Below, piece by piece: positions 33,730 through 44,770 of a stretch of DNA of 64,000 nt (position 1 is its first letter; every line of letters begins with the position of its first letter). Under the pieces are notes generated by a model. The model was not told where the DNA came from. It did not search any database and was given only the letters and a program-made list of their open reading frames with translations. A program made the translations under genes and the position numbers. The stretch covers positions 9,636,014 through 9,700,013 of the forward strand of contig CP099854.1 of the NCBI GenBank assembly GCA_030062745.1. The letters are read 5' to 3'. This DNA is from Capitulum mitella. Its lineage: Eukaryota > Arthropoda > Thecostraca > Pollicipedomorpha > Pollicipedidae.

Positions 33730-33947
33730 TTTCCCCAACAAAGAAGGAAGTGGCCACGCTCCGCACGCGGGCTCCACGCCAGACAGCGAGCATCGCAGGC
33801 CACAAACAGTCCGCACAAACAGCCCCACCACAAACAGCCCTACCACGGCCGGCCGGATCCGCCAGTCGTCGACCTGCCGAGCGCCCCGAGCTTCCCGAAC
33901 TCCTGCTCCCGAGCTTTCGGAACCCGCTCGGCCCTGGGTGACGAAGC
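33730..33947 (-). repeat. 3' flank of cysteine-rich gene 2 with minisatellite stub
   Basis: On the minus strand it repeats, in the same order, the 3' flank of the gene at 5680-6072: the GAAGCTCGGG-type repeats, about two units of the 28-bp minisatellite (33797-33850), then the GCCTGCGATGCTCGCTGTC segment. The (GTTTGT) array is unexpanded here. Confidence 0.75.
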
Positions 33948-34277
33948 CTACTCGGCCAGCGCACACTCGACGTTGGCTCCACGGCCGCTGGCCTTCCTAC
34001 TGACCTCGCACATGCCGAACTTGGGACAGAGGCAGGCCTGGGGCAGGAGCTGCCCTCCGAACCCCTGACAGTCGCTCTGCTCGTGCAGCACGCACACCTC
34101 GCCGTCGCCGCAGGACGGCGGGCAGCCCTTGACCGTGCAGCAGCCGATCGTGACGTCACAGCTGCCGCAGACGCCGCATTCCTCGTCGGAAGAGCAGGAG
34201 GAGGTCGCGGGCGGAGGCACCAGGAACAGCAGCAGCGCCGCCAGCAGGGTCATGGTCGGCAGACTCGGGAACGTCAT
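33948..34277 (-). CDS. Secreted cysteine-rich protein, family member 2 (14 Cys)
   Basis: A complete 109-codon intronless ORF on the minus strand starts in the context CTCACCATGA and ends in TAG. Residues 1-26 form a signal peptide starting MTFPSL as in member 1. The mature chain has 14 cysteines (28, 34, 37, 40, 46, 47, 52, 56, 62, 70, 82, 84, 90, 105), enough for seven disulfides. Spacing up to Cys62 is identical to member 1, with CGVCGSCDVT and GEVCVL shared. The C-terminal third is diverged and lacks the VDRRKPW segment. It sits between the two direct copies of duplication S, with the same upstream leader modules as member 1. I recognise no named domain. Conserved cysteine spacing against strong divergence elsewhere is good evidence that the family is real and selected; function is unknown. 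Confidence 0.6.
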   Translation of the reverse strand: MTFPSLPTMTLLAALLLFLVPPPATSSCSSDEECGVCGSCDVTIGCCTVKGCPPSCGDGEVCVLHEQSDCQGFGGQLLPQACLCPKFGMCEVSRKASGRGANVECALAE

Positions 34278-34700
34278 GGTGAGAGCTCAGAACCACCTGC
34301 CGGAGACGGGTTAGAGGTCTAACAGGCTAGACAGAGGTTACATAGAGATGACGTCATGGTGCGAATTCAGACCATCTGCTGGAGACGAGCTGGAGGCTAG
34401 ACAGGTTAGCCTGTACAGATTAGGTTAGGCTACGTTAGACAGAGGTTAACAGAGATGACTTTATGGCGAGAGTCCAGAGAACCTGCCGGACGCAGCAGGT
34501 GACGCCAAACAGTCGAGGTGGGTGCGGAGAGAGAGAGGGCAAGACAGAAAAAGAGAGAAGGGAGAGAGATGGGGTAGATACATATGGAGGAGAGGAAAGT
34601 CACCGTAAGAGAGTGACATTGAAGGCAAGGGGGAAAACTGGGCGGAAACGAAAAGGAAACCGTCAATTTAATCTTCGTTTTGATCTCAATTCGTAGCCAT
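34278..34700 (-). promoter_or_regulatory. Leader and upstream block of cysteine-rich gene 2
   Basis: On the minus strand it repeats the leader modules seen at 5430-5679. These include an upstream ATG in a TGACGTCA palindrome (34349-34356), GTCTCCGGCAGGTG acceptor-like sites and the TCTCGCCATAAAGTC module at about 34460. A CT-rich tract follows at 34520-34630. The upstream ATG opens a 12-codon ORF whose first residues (MTSSL, then NLCL) match the upstream ORF of gene 1. Confidence 0.5.
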
Positions 34701-34914
34701 TGGTATTGAACTGAAACAGGTACCGTACCACGTTCTTCTTGCTGGTGATTATGGCGGGAAGCTGTAAAACATTCGTCTGTAGGTGGTGATGCAGTTCGGT
34801 TACGAAAACTGCTGAGACATCGTCATGAAGAAAAAGCCGTATAAGTTAAGTTTCTGGCTATAAAAGTTCGAAGCATTCTGAGCACTATATGGAGCACACC
34901 TGTCTCAGTTATCG

Positions 34915-36010
34915 TCACTGAGAAAAGTACGTTTTGAGGAGAAAACGCCATTCGTGTAACCACTAAGGCAGCCTCCCTGACTGACGGAACACAAGAGCAC
35001 ATAAAGACAGCTTACCTCCGGTTACTTCTTACAATGTATGCCCAATCCGAACACAACACGGCTTTAAATACCGCCGGCGGCGTGGCTGTCTACCTGCAGT
35101 TGTCTGCCATCTTTCTCTCTCGGTCTGACAGCTCGGGGCGTGCACACGCAACCGCTCCGGCCTGACTAATGCGGACCACCTGCAGGCGACGACGCGGACA
35201 AAGGTCGAAAATCGGACGACAGGCGACAGGGAGAGCGGCAAATTGGAGGAAGACCGCACCTGTGTTTCGGGGGACGTCCCATCAATCGGTGTTACGTCGA
35301 CTAATGACGGACGAGGCTTTGGCCGAAGGAAACCGCCAAAATGCCTCAAAAATTCGAATGGTTTGCTGGGATTGCGACCAGAGCAGTAGTCAGGTAAGAA
35401 TCTGGAAAGATGCCAATGGTCTCCTCTGAAACGTGGTGCTTTATAGCAAAAGAAGACAAAAGATCTTTAGACGGCAACAAAACGAACAGAAGACGACAGA
35501 CCCCGATTCTGGAAAGCAGCCAGTGTTCCTCTCGGGGGATTTCTTGATCTGAGGGCCCCTGTGGATCATGAGCCGCGGACGAACGATTCCAAAGGTTACA
35601 AAATAATGCGACTAATGACCAAATGTCTTCTCTTTATGTGAACTCCTGGCCACCGGCGGCGGCCAGCACCATCCAGATGTGTGCAGTTTTCTCGAACAAA
35701 CAAAAACTGCATGAAGCGAAGTGCTACGTTGGCACAGTAGAATTTCGAGCTCTCATTCCAATGGGATTCTCGCATTTCGCATTTTCTACCGGCGTTTGCC
35801 GGTACAGTAGACCGCTGTGTGAACGACGGAGAACCACCCGGCTGCAAGCGCTACAACGCAAAGCGGCTGTGTATGTACTCGGACCAGCGGCCGGCGCCAT
35901 TGCATATGTATGACGGGAACCACGCTCCCACAACGTCAATACCGCGGCCATTGGGGCGCCAACCCCCGCCGCAATGGCCGCAACTGCGACCAGACCACCT
36001 CTTCAGAGGC
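34915..36010 (+). repeat. Direct duplication S, copy 2
   Basis: This is the second copy of 32270-33240, about 120 bp longer through internal insertions. Blocks such as AGACAGYTTACCTSCGG, GCCTGACTAATGCSRACC and CATATGTATGA keep their order. No frame is conserved across its whole length. Confidence 0.75.
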
Positions 36011-36687
36011 ATGGATGGAAAATCTGTGGATGTCAGCAGCCTTTGCCGACAAGGCGAGATCATTTTCGTTGGAGATCATATGTTTACGCCCTGCGTTTTG
36101 TCCAGTTACCTCACCGCCCTTGTGGCCAGGAATGTGATTTTAAGTGATGCACGGAGTAAAAAATCTACTATACTAATACTCCTTAAAAAATTTAAATGGA
36201 GGATAAGGAAAACACAGCCTGAGGCAACATATGCCGCGTACTTGCATGTAAATGTAGCGTTAGCACCTCAAAAACCCCATAAGACCAGCAGTTTCAACGT
36301 GGAGTTTGAAGGGCTTTTCGACAGAGAAATTCATCTGAAACAGAAACCCAAAGATCAGCAGACACACACTTCGGGAATTTAAGATTTCTTAAATGCTAAC
36401 ATGGTGGTCCCGGAAATGCCATTCTAAGAAACACCAATTACTTTTGGAAGATCACAATATGAAAATGCTCATTGGACTATCCTAATTTTTGACTAAGTTT
36501 GGTTCCTGCAGAAGCAAAATTAGAACGTCCCAGTTTTAATATCTAGGAGTTTTAGTATTTTTTCTCATTCATCGCCTGTTATACCGTGTCCTCGACTCGA
36601 AGATTTGTTTCCGTTGTCAGGAACATATTTGTTGTGCAGATACAACATGTACAACGTGCTTGTTCTGTATGTTGAACATATAGTGTA

Positions 36688-36741
<54 letters not shown>

Positions 36742-37129
36742 CCGGACATAAATGGTTTGATTGTTCGGCGCTGCCACCTGTTTTACAGAGCTGCTCCCTC
36801 TCATGGGTTTTTCTACGGCCCTGGCACGACACAGCCGCACTTTGCAGGACGACAATTGCAATAGGCAAAAAGATTGTTGCCTGCTGTTTCTTATGTAATG
36901 CGCAGAACAGTGCTGTGTGTGGCAGTTTTCATTATCCGATGAGTAGGTAAAACGCATCATCATTTTGGCTCCCAATAGCCAGTCGCCGATAAACGACTTT
37001 CAACATGCATGGTCCGCAGTTCAAAAGTGTCACCGGAATGGCTGTAGCGGACATTGCCCGTCTTCAGAAGGCTCTGCAGCTGCCACAAAAGGTGGGACCT
37101 CGCCATTTGCATCCGAATATGCATATTAC
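36011..37129. other. Unassigned stretch with (TA)n
   Basis: A (TA)n run occupies about 36690-36740. The ORF continuing from 35819 to 36382 has no recognised domain. Nothing else is seen. Confidence 0.4.
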
Positions 37130-37660
37130 GTCACAGAAACCATCAGCGAGTCAGCGCCGGGCGCAGCGTACGTGAAGCTTACCCGCGTGGAGCCGCGGCA
37201 GCTCCAGCCGTGGCCGCAGCCCCTGCGCTTGCGACATCGCCGCGTCCCATGGCCCGCTGCCGAACCGGCTCGCCTTGGCCGAACAACAATTCATAGCTGC
37301 GAGACACCTTATCTCGCGATCGCGTCATTACTCTGGCTCATCCCCCCGTGACGTCACCGGCGGCCAGCCGAATCTCCGGCGACTCCAGCCCATTCGTTGG
37401 CATCACTCGGCCGCAGGTTCAGCTCTGGACGCTCCGCGCCGCTCCGTTGGCTCGCTCGCCCGCTCGCTCGTGACTCGCTCGCTCGCTTGACTACGTGGAA
37501 GAGGAAGGTTCGCGTTCACATTTGCCGCTGGCATACGTTGTTCCGAATTTTCTTTTTTCCTTTTTCTTGAGAATTCTCGAATTTTCGAAATCGACGGCCT
37601 GGACGGACGCACGTGTGAAGTGTTGACGGGGACCTCCGATTCCGGAAAATCGCGTAAGTT
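37130..37660 (+). promoter_or_regulatory. CpG-rich promoter-like island with 5' splice site
   Basis: This is a CpG-rich island with a palindromic TGACGTCA at 37350-37357, inverted CCAAT motifs (for example CGTTGGC at 37394 and CCGTTGGC at 37445), and a GCTC-repeat tract at 37450-37488. A perfect donor hexamer GTAAGT starts at 37654. I infer a promoter and noncoding first exon transcribed rightward. Confidence 0.4.
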
Positions 37661-37815
37661 CGTCGTAGCGCTGGTCTGGAGTGTTGTGCTGTGAGCGAGG
37701 CTTGCGATGGTGCGTGTTGCGGTGTGCGCAGGCCGTGTGATCGTTTGTTGAGTGGAAGGTGGTACAGCGGGAAAGCAACGTGCTCGAAAAAATATAACGT
37801 AGACACGGAGGAAAA

Positions 37816-37833
37816 TGGACCTCATCACAATGG
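37816..37833 (+). CDS. Possible short first coding exon (6 codons)
   Basis: ATGGACCTCATCACAATG is preceded by a strong start context (GGAAAATGG) and followed at once by GTAAGC, a good donor. It lies 160 bases after the donor at 37654 in a promoter-like island. A tiny start exon before an intron is common in animals, but no matching second exon could be identified. Confidence 0.3.
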
Positions 37834-37839
37834 TAAGCA

Positions 37840-40800
37840 TTCCAGGAGGACCCAAGACTACTGCATTTCGAGCGGTGTGGTTTGTCCTAATTTGATGAAA
37901 TGCATGCATGCCAAACCGTAGCGGTTAAATGATGCTGCTCTGCCCACGAGGAGTGAATGGTGATCTCATGCCTGGCGGAGATTACGTTCGAGCTCAGTTG
38001 TGTAATAACTCGCCCACGGCTCATAGATTCCCAAGGAATGATGACGTCTTCATAAAACCATTCACGTGACCAGGCATGCACGTAACAAACCAGGCACTGG
38101 GTAGCGGTGCAGAATAATGCAACTTTGGCAAGTGGAGCGTAATGATAATTCCATCTTATGAGAAGCATCAATATACATAGCATCAGCCTTTTATGACACT
38201 TGTTCAGCCCTTGATGCAGGTTCGCGGTTGACATTTCTTGGGGTCTGGAAAATACATCATTATCATGGGGCAAAAATACGTGATTAATAGTAGTTCAGTA
38301 CAACAGTTTTGCTATTTAAGGACGGGTAAAAATTCATCGTGATGCGAGTTACGTTTAAAAAAAAAAACTGGAAATATATCCAAGCTAATCAGAAAGCGTT
38401 TTTCAGTCATCGGTACTTGGAAAATACTCAAACTTATTCACAAACTCGTGCACCAGTGACGGCTCTTCCACCGAGGCACGTATGAGGGTTTTACCCTTAG
38501 TGGTGGATGTTATCCGTACCCATTGCTTTTGATAATCCTTATCAAAGTTCCCCAAGAAAATGATAGCTTGAATTTTTCATGAAGACAAAACAGTAATGGT
38601 ACCTCAACCAATTTGTTGATTTGAGAAAATTAAAACCTGTTCCTACAGCGAACAGTAATGGTCTTTATATGACGGCCAATGACAAAAAGTCTCAGATACG
38701 TGCGTGACGATAATGTTTTATCCTGACGTTTCCAAATACTTTGTTGATAAAATCTCTGTGTGGCGACCGACAGCTGATTTTTTAGCGAATTTTAACTTTA
38801 CCACATCAAAATGGCAGTGCGTGGTTTGCTACTGATTTTAAGGAGTCAGACAAATTTGTTGGTGGTGGCGAGATACCATGCTAGTTTTAGTCCACGAACG
38901 GTGTCAGTGCAAGTTCCGGCATACGGTGTCAGCTGGTCTGTGTCAGGTAAATCTGAACTGAGAGCATATTACATCTGCACTTTTAATTTGATTTTTGCTA
39001 ATAATGTTGCTGCATCGGCTCCACTGGACAACATTTTCATCTAATCAACGAAGTTTCTTTCTTTCTTTGTTTCTTTTTTTCTTTTTTGTCTGTCAATTTC
39101 TTCTAGTCAAGAAACATTCCTAAGAGTGGAGAGGAACAGCTGCAACTGAGCTAGCAATGGCTGAGGGACGTTTTTGAGAAAAAATGCCTGCAGCTCCTTA
39201 TTTTCTGTGACATCATTGCGTTCACCGACGTATTACGGGTAAAGATGGGCCCGCAATGTCCGATGAAGTCTCAGCTGAGGGGGCAGTAGACCTTGGTATT
39301 TTGATCGCTGATATGGGAACACTGAAAAAATGGAGAAATTAACGCATAAAGGTAGTGATCAAAAAACGTAGGGTAATGTCCGTGCCCTTTTCCCATGATC
39401 AAAACATTTTCATAACTGGACGTAAAGACTATACCTTTGCTTCTGATTTGCCTCCAACGCATGCACGAGCTGGAAAAAAAAGAACAGGAAAGACCATCTC
39501 AGAAGAGTTCTACGTTAAAGCTCCAGTTTTTAGCGATGCTCTACCGGTGGGGGGAGCCATGCGAACAACCTGCCCCAGTCGCACGGAAATTAACACTCAG
39601 AAGTACAATATTATTGACTTGTCCTTCCACTCAGGAGAAAAGCAATCACTGACTGTTACGAAAGGTCAGTTTTGAAACGGAGTGACTTCAAAAGCATGGT
39701 CTGCAGTCCAGAATGCTACTGAAATTACTGCGGTCACAACGGAGATGGTAAATGATGCAGGCGGTTCCTGTCGCTGTGACCTAAGAGAACACCAGATGAC
39801 CTGAGAGAGCCAAACTAAATATCCGCCACTTGAAAAAAAACATACGAAAACTAGCTAATGCAATTGGCTAAGGGGAAGGACAGCCACCCCTCATTCTGGA
39901 TATAGGTTAAAATGCTTGCGTCCGGCGATGGTCACGTAACAGTTTAGGTGTCAGCCTACAACGACCCAGTGGATCCAAACATGAACATCACTGGCCGGAT
40001 AATCTCAGATGCCTCTGATGCGCAAAGACTTGGCGAAAACTAAACATGCGAAAATGTGCGAATGAAGCACATCGACGTCATGGTAACTTTACGTCAGAAC
40101 GTGTGCATCGGACAACGACAAGCCTTTACAAATGTTAGGTTTTTCCCATTTACGTTTGCGCATCGCTTGCAATACTCTGCAGCTCTCCCATGCCTTGGCT
40201 GTCCGCAGAGCCCGCAAAGAGAACGAATTTAGCATGGTGGCGTTATCCTGCCTTGGCCAAAGCTTAGCTCTAGCCTCAAAACGGCCGATTATGCTTGGAA
40301 TGGTGCTGCCCGGATGCAGCTTTCACGGCGCAGTTGGCAGGTGTTGCTCGTGGTCGAAACAAATCAAAGCAGACCGTGCCGGTGTGAAAAGCTTCACAGG
40401 TGCGGCCATTGGGGTCATGTTGGGATGAAGTGGATCACGGCTTCTTGGGATGTATGACTTCGCGTTGTTGCATATATAATGGGCCGTTGCAGAAATTCCG
40501 TAACTCAGTCGTTTCGTCGCGTACTGAACTGCAGAATTCTTTTCATGTTTCTTCTGACCGGAGAAATAGGCTTTTTGATATTTTGCAGGTGAAACGGATT
40601 ACGTTTATTTCCCGTTCCATCAAGGGATTGGGGCGATATTCCAAGCTTTATTGATCCACGTCATTGCACGCGTTGTAATTCTGATTTGCATAAGACACCC
40701 TTCTCTCCATTAGGTATGCGACTGCAAGCATAATATGGCAGTTAGAAATGCATGGTGGTGATTTCATTAATACATGTGCTACTTAAAAATGTGTCTCAGA

Positions 40801-41399
40801 ATGTCCGGCATAATAATTTGCGACATACTTTTAGCTCCAATGATGCATAATAACAACGCAGTTTCCTTCGAAATGATTTGTATGAAAGAACTACGGTACA
40901 GGTCTTCCTCGTTACTGCTTTGTTGACCGTGACATAATTTTGCGTGAACTTGCTATTTAGAAAAAATGCTTCATACACGGAATGAACAACAGAACTTTAC
41001 AAAGTCTTAACATTTATGCCACCAACTTAAACGCTCGCGTACTACAAGACACCTTATCAGTCTGCACCGCGTTGCAGGTAGGAAATGCTTGATTATCGGT
41101 TATAGAGTTATTTAGCGACGCCCTCGACTGCCCGGATTATTTCGCGTCGCAACCTCTCGTGCCGGTTGTTGCGAGGGACAGCGAAAGCAAGAAGTGTTTA
41201 TCCGGCTGCCGATTTTTCTTACATTAACATTATGAGCGTTAGGAAGGAGTCTGACGTAGTTTTGCTTGCGCGACCTGGCTTGCTTTTGCCAGCTTGTCAT
41301 TGATCTCGCTTGATATTGCTGACTGCTGGTGCTAATACGCTAGACTGCCGCCTGGCAGCGTCCAGTGGTCTAATTAGCCCGCCATCAACAGCGCTCGGT
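37840..41399. other. Unassigned stretch; one possible exon
   Basis: At 38811 an ATG opens a basic, Leu-rich stretch (MAVRGLLLILRSQ) up to a possible donor CAGGTAAAT at 38944, resembling a mitochondrial targeting exon; support is weak. A T/C-rich tract is at 39053-39090. The ORFs at 39355-39675 and 40132-40428 show no recognisable domain. Otherwise nothing is recognised. Confidence 0.25.
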
Positions 41400-41424
41400 T
41401 TCCTCCACTGGTGGGAGAAGGGGA

Positions 41425-41548
41425 GGGGGGGGCAACCAGTGAGAGAACGGTCGGTGTGACTGCTGGTGAGGGGACGGTTGGTATGTCTGTCGACGGGACG
41501 CCCCGCGAGACATCCGGTGAGGGGTCGGCCGGCGTGACGCCGCCGTGA
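41425..41548 (+). repeat. Short GC-rich tandem repeat, about three units
   Basis: The pattern GGTGAGGGGNCGGYYGGYRTG recurs near 41430, 41464 and 41516 with variable spacing. Confidence 0.6.
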
Positions 41549-41621
41549 AGGTTACCGCACGGCGTTCGTGATTCACGTCTGTACCGGCCGCGCCGCTCCC
41601 CGTGCCCAGCTCCCGGACTAT

Positions 41622-41712
41622 TTGCCGGCACCGGGCCCTGGGGCCAAGCACCGGGCCCTGGGGCCAAGTACCGGGACCTCGGACCAAGCACCGAATCCTG
41701 GGGCCCAGCAAC
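41622..41712 (+). repeat. 20-bp minisatellite
   Basis: About four units of CACCGGGCCCTGGGGCCAAG are seen, the first two nearly perfect and later ones diverging. Confidence 0.85.
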
Positions 41713-41839
41713 GGACCATGTATTTTACTGTACTGAACGCCCTTTTGGGCGCTCCACGATCAAACACGAGGCTGAAATGCCAAACACCAAAAGGCAAAAA
41801 TGATGAGATATTGGAGCTTAGAGCACATTAAAGATAGTG

Positions 41840-42135
41840 GACACCGTGGCGCCAAGCACGCGCTAGGCAAGAAGGCACTGAGGAAGAGGTCAAGCACGGT
41901 ACCAAAGCGGTGCCAAGCACTGGAATCAGCAAGTTGCCAAGCACAGTGTCGGGCGAAATGTCAAACGAGGTACCAAGTTCGGTGCAAGAGTTAGCTCTAA
42001 CCCAAGCACGGCACAGAGTATTGCGCCAAACACGGCAACAAGCGCGGTACCAAGCGCTGCGCCGTACCAAATACGGAAGCAAGCAACAAGCAGGGCGTCA
42101 GCCGCCTAAGCAAGGTGCCAAGAACGGTCCTAGAC
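41840..42135 (+). repeat. Decayed CCAAGCAC-type array
   Basis: Over about 300 bp the core CCAAGCRC or a near match recurs every 10-25 bases (for example at about 41851, 41937, 42001, 42049 and 42116). The core also occurs in the 20-bp minisatellite just upstream, suggesting one ancestral array in decay. Confidence 0.55.
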
Positions 42136-43290
42136 GCGCACCAGCCTGGCGTTTACTGGCACCTACCGAGCACATTACTTACCAACGAGGAGCGGTCGGC
42201 TTCCCCAAGGGAGTTTCAGTTATTCATTGAAGCGACTGTCAGGCAGGCCTCTCTGTCTGCCGCTGGTCTAGCCGGTTGGTTGGTGGCCCGTCGAGATGCG
42301 AAATACGTGACGACCCACGTGCACGACTAGATGCAAGCTCGGTGTGGCCCGAGTATTTTCTCATGTGTTCCTCAGGCGGCACTAATGTGGTTGTCGGTTG
42401 TCGTTTCTCCACGCCTCATTCCTGATCACTGGGCAACACCTACCCGGTAGGCAGCAGACAGGCGTGGAATAAGGCGCCTCATCTCTGTCCAGTGGGCAGG
42501 AGTGGGCAGTGCTCACTGGCGGGTCCAGACCATATGCTGAGGAGGAAAAGGGCAAAGCTCCATCCGTGCAACCTAAATAACTTCCAAATTTTGGTTTCTT
42601 CACGAATTTAGGCCACTGTGCTTCACCTTTTCTGGAAATTTGCGTGCACATAAACACATTTCTTTTTATAGAAAGGAACATGTGCAAAGAAGTCCAAAAA
42701 GGGAAGGGGGCAAAAGACATGTTGGCCTGGTTTTGCAATGAAAGGGGGCCAGGCCCCCCATGGTTGCGCCCTCTGACACTGCGCCCCTGATGATGCGTCC
42801 CTGCACAACCTGACCAAGAGTCGTCATCTGCCGATAGCACTGCACATTGATTACATCACAGTGTGCAGGAAACCATCCAAGGCCATGGAACGGTCTTTCG
42901 AACTGATTCATGTGGAAACCCCGTCATGCGAATTGCGCTCTGAAGGATGTGGAAAGGCCTGATAAATACGGAGGCTGCGACACGCCTCACACGACTGTCT
43001 GGACATCTCGTCGCAGCTACAAACAGCTCCAGCTGATCACCTGAAAAAAGACATTTTAAAGGAAAAAAACTGTCGTTTTAAAATACAGACATGTAAAATG
43101 CACAAGAAAAAATATATAGCATTCAATTTTTCGTATTGGCGGATTATCGCATGCTGGTCTCCCTAGAACATCACTGCCCGATTTTATGTCATCGTTAGCA
43201 GACGTTTTATGTGTTACCGATATTAGTACCGACGTGGGTGAAATGGCCGTGAAGTTAATCAACCAGGACGTTTCTCTTCGCGGCAGCTGG
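42136..43290. other. Unassigned stretch with transposon-end-like sequence
   Basis: On the minus strand, 42803-42730 begins CAGGGACGCATCATCAGGGG and continues into G/C runs, resembling a hAT terminus; no partner end is identified. No gene is seen. Confidence 0.35.
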
Positions 43291-43384
43291 CTGAAGCCTG
43301 AGATCTCAACATCTCGGAGTTAGGGGTGTTTCTTATGCTGAAGCCTGAGATCTCAACATCTCGGATTTATGGGTGTTTCTTATG
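43291..43384 (+). repeat. 47-bp tandem duplication
   Basis: Two units starting CTGAAGCCTGAGATCTCAAC at 43291 and 43338 are nearly identical, a recent duplication. Confidence 0.9.
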
Positions 43385-43399
43385 CCGTAACATTCACTT

Positions 43400-43560
43400 G
43401 TTTTCTTCTCATGATCTATTGACCGCGACTGCAGCTTTGTGACATTCCCGTAATGGTTGTTTCTTATCTGTTGACCGCAGTTACCACCTGGCGACATTCG
43501 GCTCATGGCTGCCGATTGTTCGTTGACCGTGGCTATATCTCGATGAGATTCGTCTGCCCG
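43400..43560 (+). repeat. Degenerate repeat of about 60 bp, three units
   Basis: The blocks TGACCGCG/TGACCGCA/TGACCGTG each precede a GACATTCG-like or GAGATTCG-like block by about 25 bases. Confidence 0.5.
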
Positions 43561-43678
43561 ATCGTTGAATAAGTCAACCGCAATCACGAGAGAAAGTCTG
43601 GTTCTCATTTTTGGATGTCGGCCTGCGTCGTTGTGACCAACGTTGATCAGGCGGCCGGATCACCAGTTCATCGCAGTT

Positions 43679-43984
43679 CAGGGTTGGAAAAAGAATGGTT
43701 TTCTGGTGTTGAAGAACACTAAAAATATGTGCTCCTACGCAAATGTTATACTCCAAAGATTCCATCCTTTGACGTCCATTAAAAAGTTGCATTATAACCA
43801 TGTTGACGAATTTTTAACGGCGAGCAAATGACTGTCTCCATTCAGTAAGAAGCAGGTATGATGTCATAACTTCATTATGCCGAGGATGCCAACTTAAACC
43901 AGGGGTAACCATTGCAAAATTTTGTCCTCCAAAATAGACATTATACTCCAACACCAAGAGCTAAAAACCAAATTTCCAACCCTG
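43679..43984. mobile_element. hAT-like MITE copy 4 with 8-bp target-site duplication
   Basis: The 306-bp element starts CAGGGTTGGAAA and ends TTTCCAACCCTG, perfect 12-bp inverted ends. Flanks TCGCAGTT (43671-43678) and GCGCAGTT (43985-43992) match at 7 of 8 positions. CAG-starting ends and an 8-bp duplication fit hAT. It is the cleanest copy of the family and has no coding capacity. Confidence 0.85.
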
Positions 43985-44039
43985 GCGCAGTTCGACCGAA
44001 AAACCGACTAATGGTGCGAGACGTCGCTCTGCTTCCTTT

Positions 44040-44480
44040 CCACCCCAGTGAAGGCTCTCTGGACCGCGACCTCGTCGAAATCGCTACCACGAGCCATTTG
44101 TTTATCGCCTGAGCGATTCCAGGGTGCACTCTCGCGCCGCGGACCGCGACGGCACGTGACACGTGCACGCTCGCCGCTGCCACACGGCCGCCTGCTGCGC
44201 CGGCTCGTCGGTCTCTGGTCTCCGAGCTGGTCTCCGGGCCGGCCTTCGGTCTCCGGGTGGGTCTCCGGACCGGTCTCCGGTCTCCGGGTCAGTCTCTGTC
44301 GGGACGTTCAGATCCGGCGGCGGCGACGGCCGTCTGTCGGCCCCACCTGCCCGGCGCGGGGCCCGGCTTTAGATAAGCCGGAAACCGGAGGTCGCGTGCG
44401 GGCTGGCCGACTACCGGCTCCCGGCTCCCAGCTTCCCCGTGTCCGCCCCGCCCCCCCCCCCCCCGTTTGGGGAGACGCGT
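44040..44480. promoter_or_regulatory. GC-rich, CpG-rich island
   Basis: The stretch is CpG-rich and ends in a poly-C run (44448-44464). It contains a GGTCTCCGG-type short tandem array at 44209-44300. It may be a promoter island, but no start exon can be identified; ORFs across it are in all frames and look like composition artefacts. Confidence 0.3.
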
Positions 44481-44499
44481 TACAAGTGACTGATACCAA

Positions 44500-44770
44500 A
44501 CGTGGCGAGACTTGGCACGTGGCTCGTTACACGTGGCATGACGCGCCGCAGGTTGCGCGTGGCGCTGAGCGCTGCTGGAGTCATGCGGCGCGGAACGCGG
44601 AGTAACGCGTGACGCGGAATGTGACGCGATACGGCACGTGTCGCGGCGCGAAACGCATTGTGGTTCGGCACGCAACACGAGACACAACCCAGGCAACACG
44701 GCAGGACACGTGGCGCGACGCAGCGCACAACCTGACATGTACCGCGCTGCGCTGTGATGGGTTATGGAGC
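44500..44770. repeat. Degenerate ACGCG/CACGTG-rich array
   Basis: ACGCG-like, GGCACG and CACGTG-like words recur roughly every 10-12 bases for about 270 bp, with TGACGCG variants at 44539, 44610 and 44622. It appears to be a heavily decayed short-unit tandem array. Confidence 0.5.

Noticed and set aside
44048-44605. 185-codon ORF in the GC-rich island
   Set aside because: Open frames exist in several phases on both strands; composition explains them.
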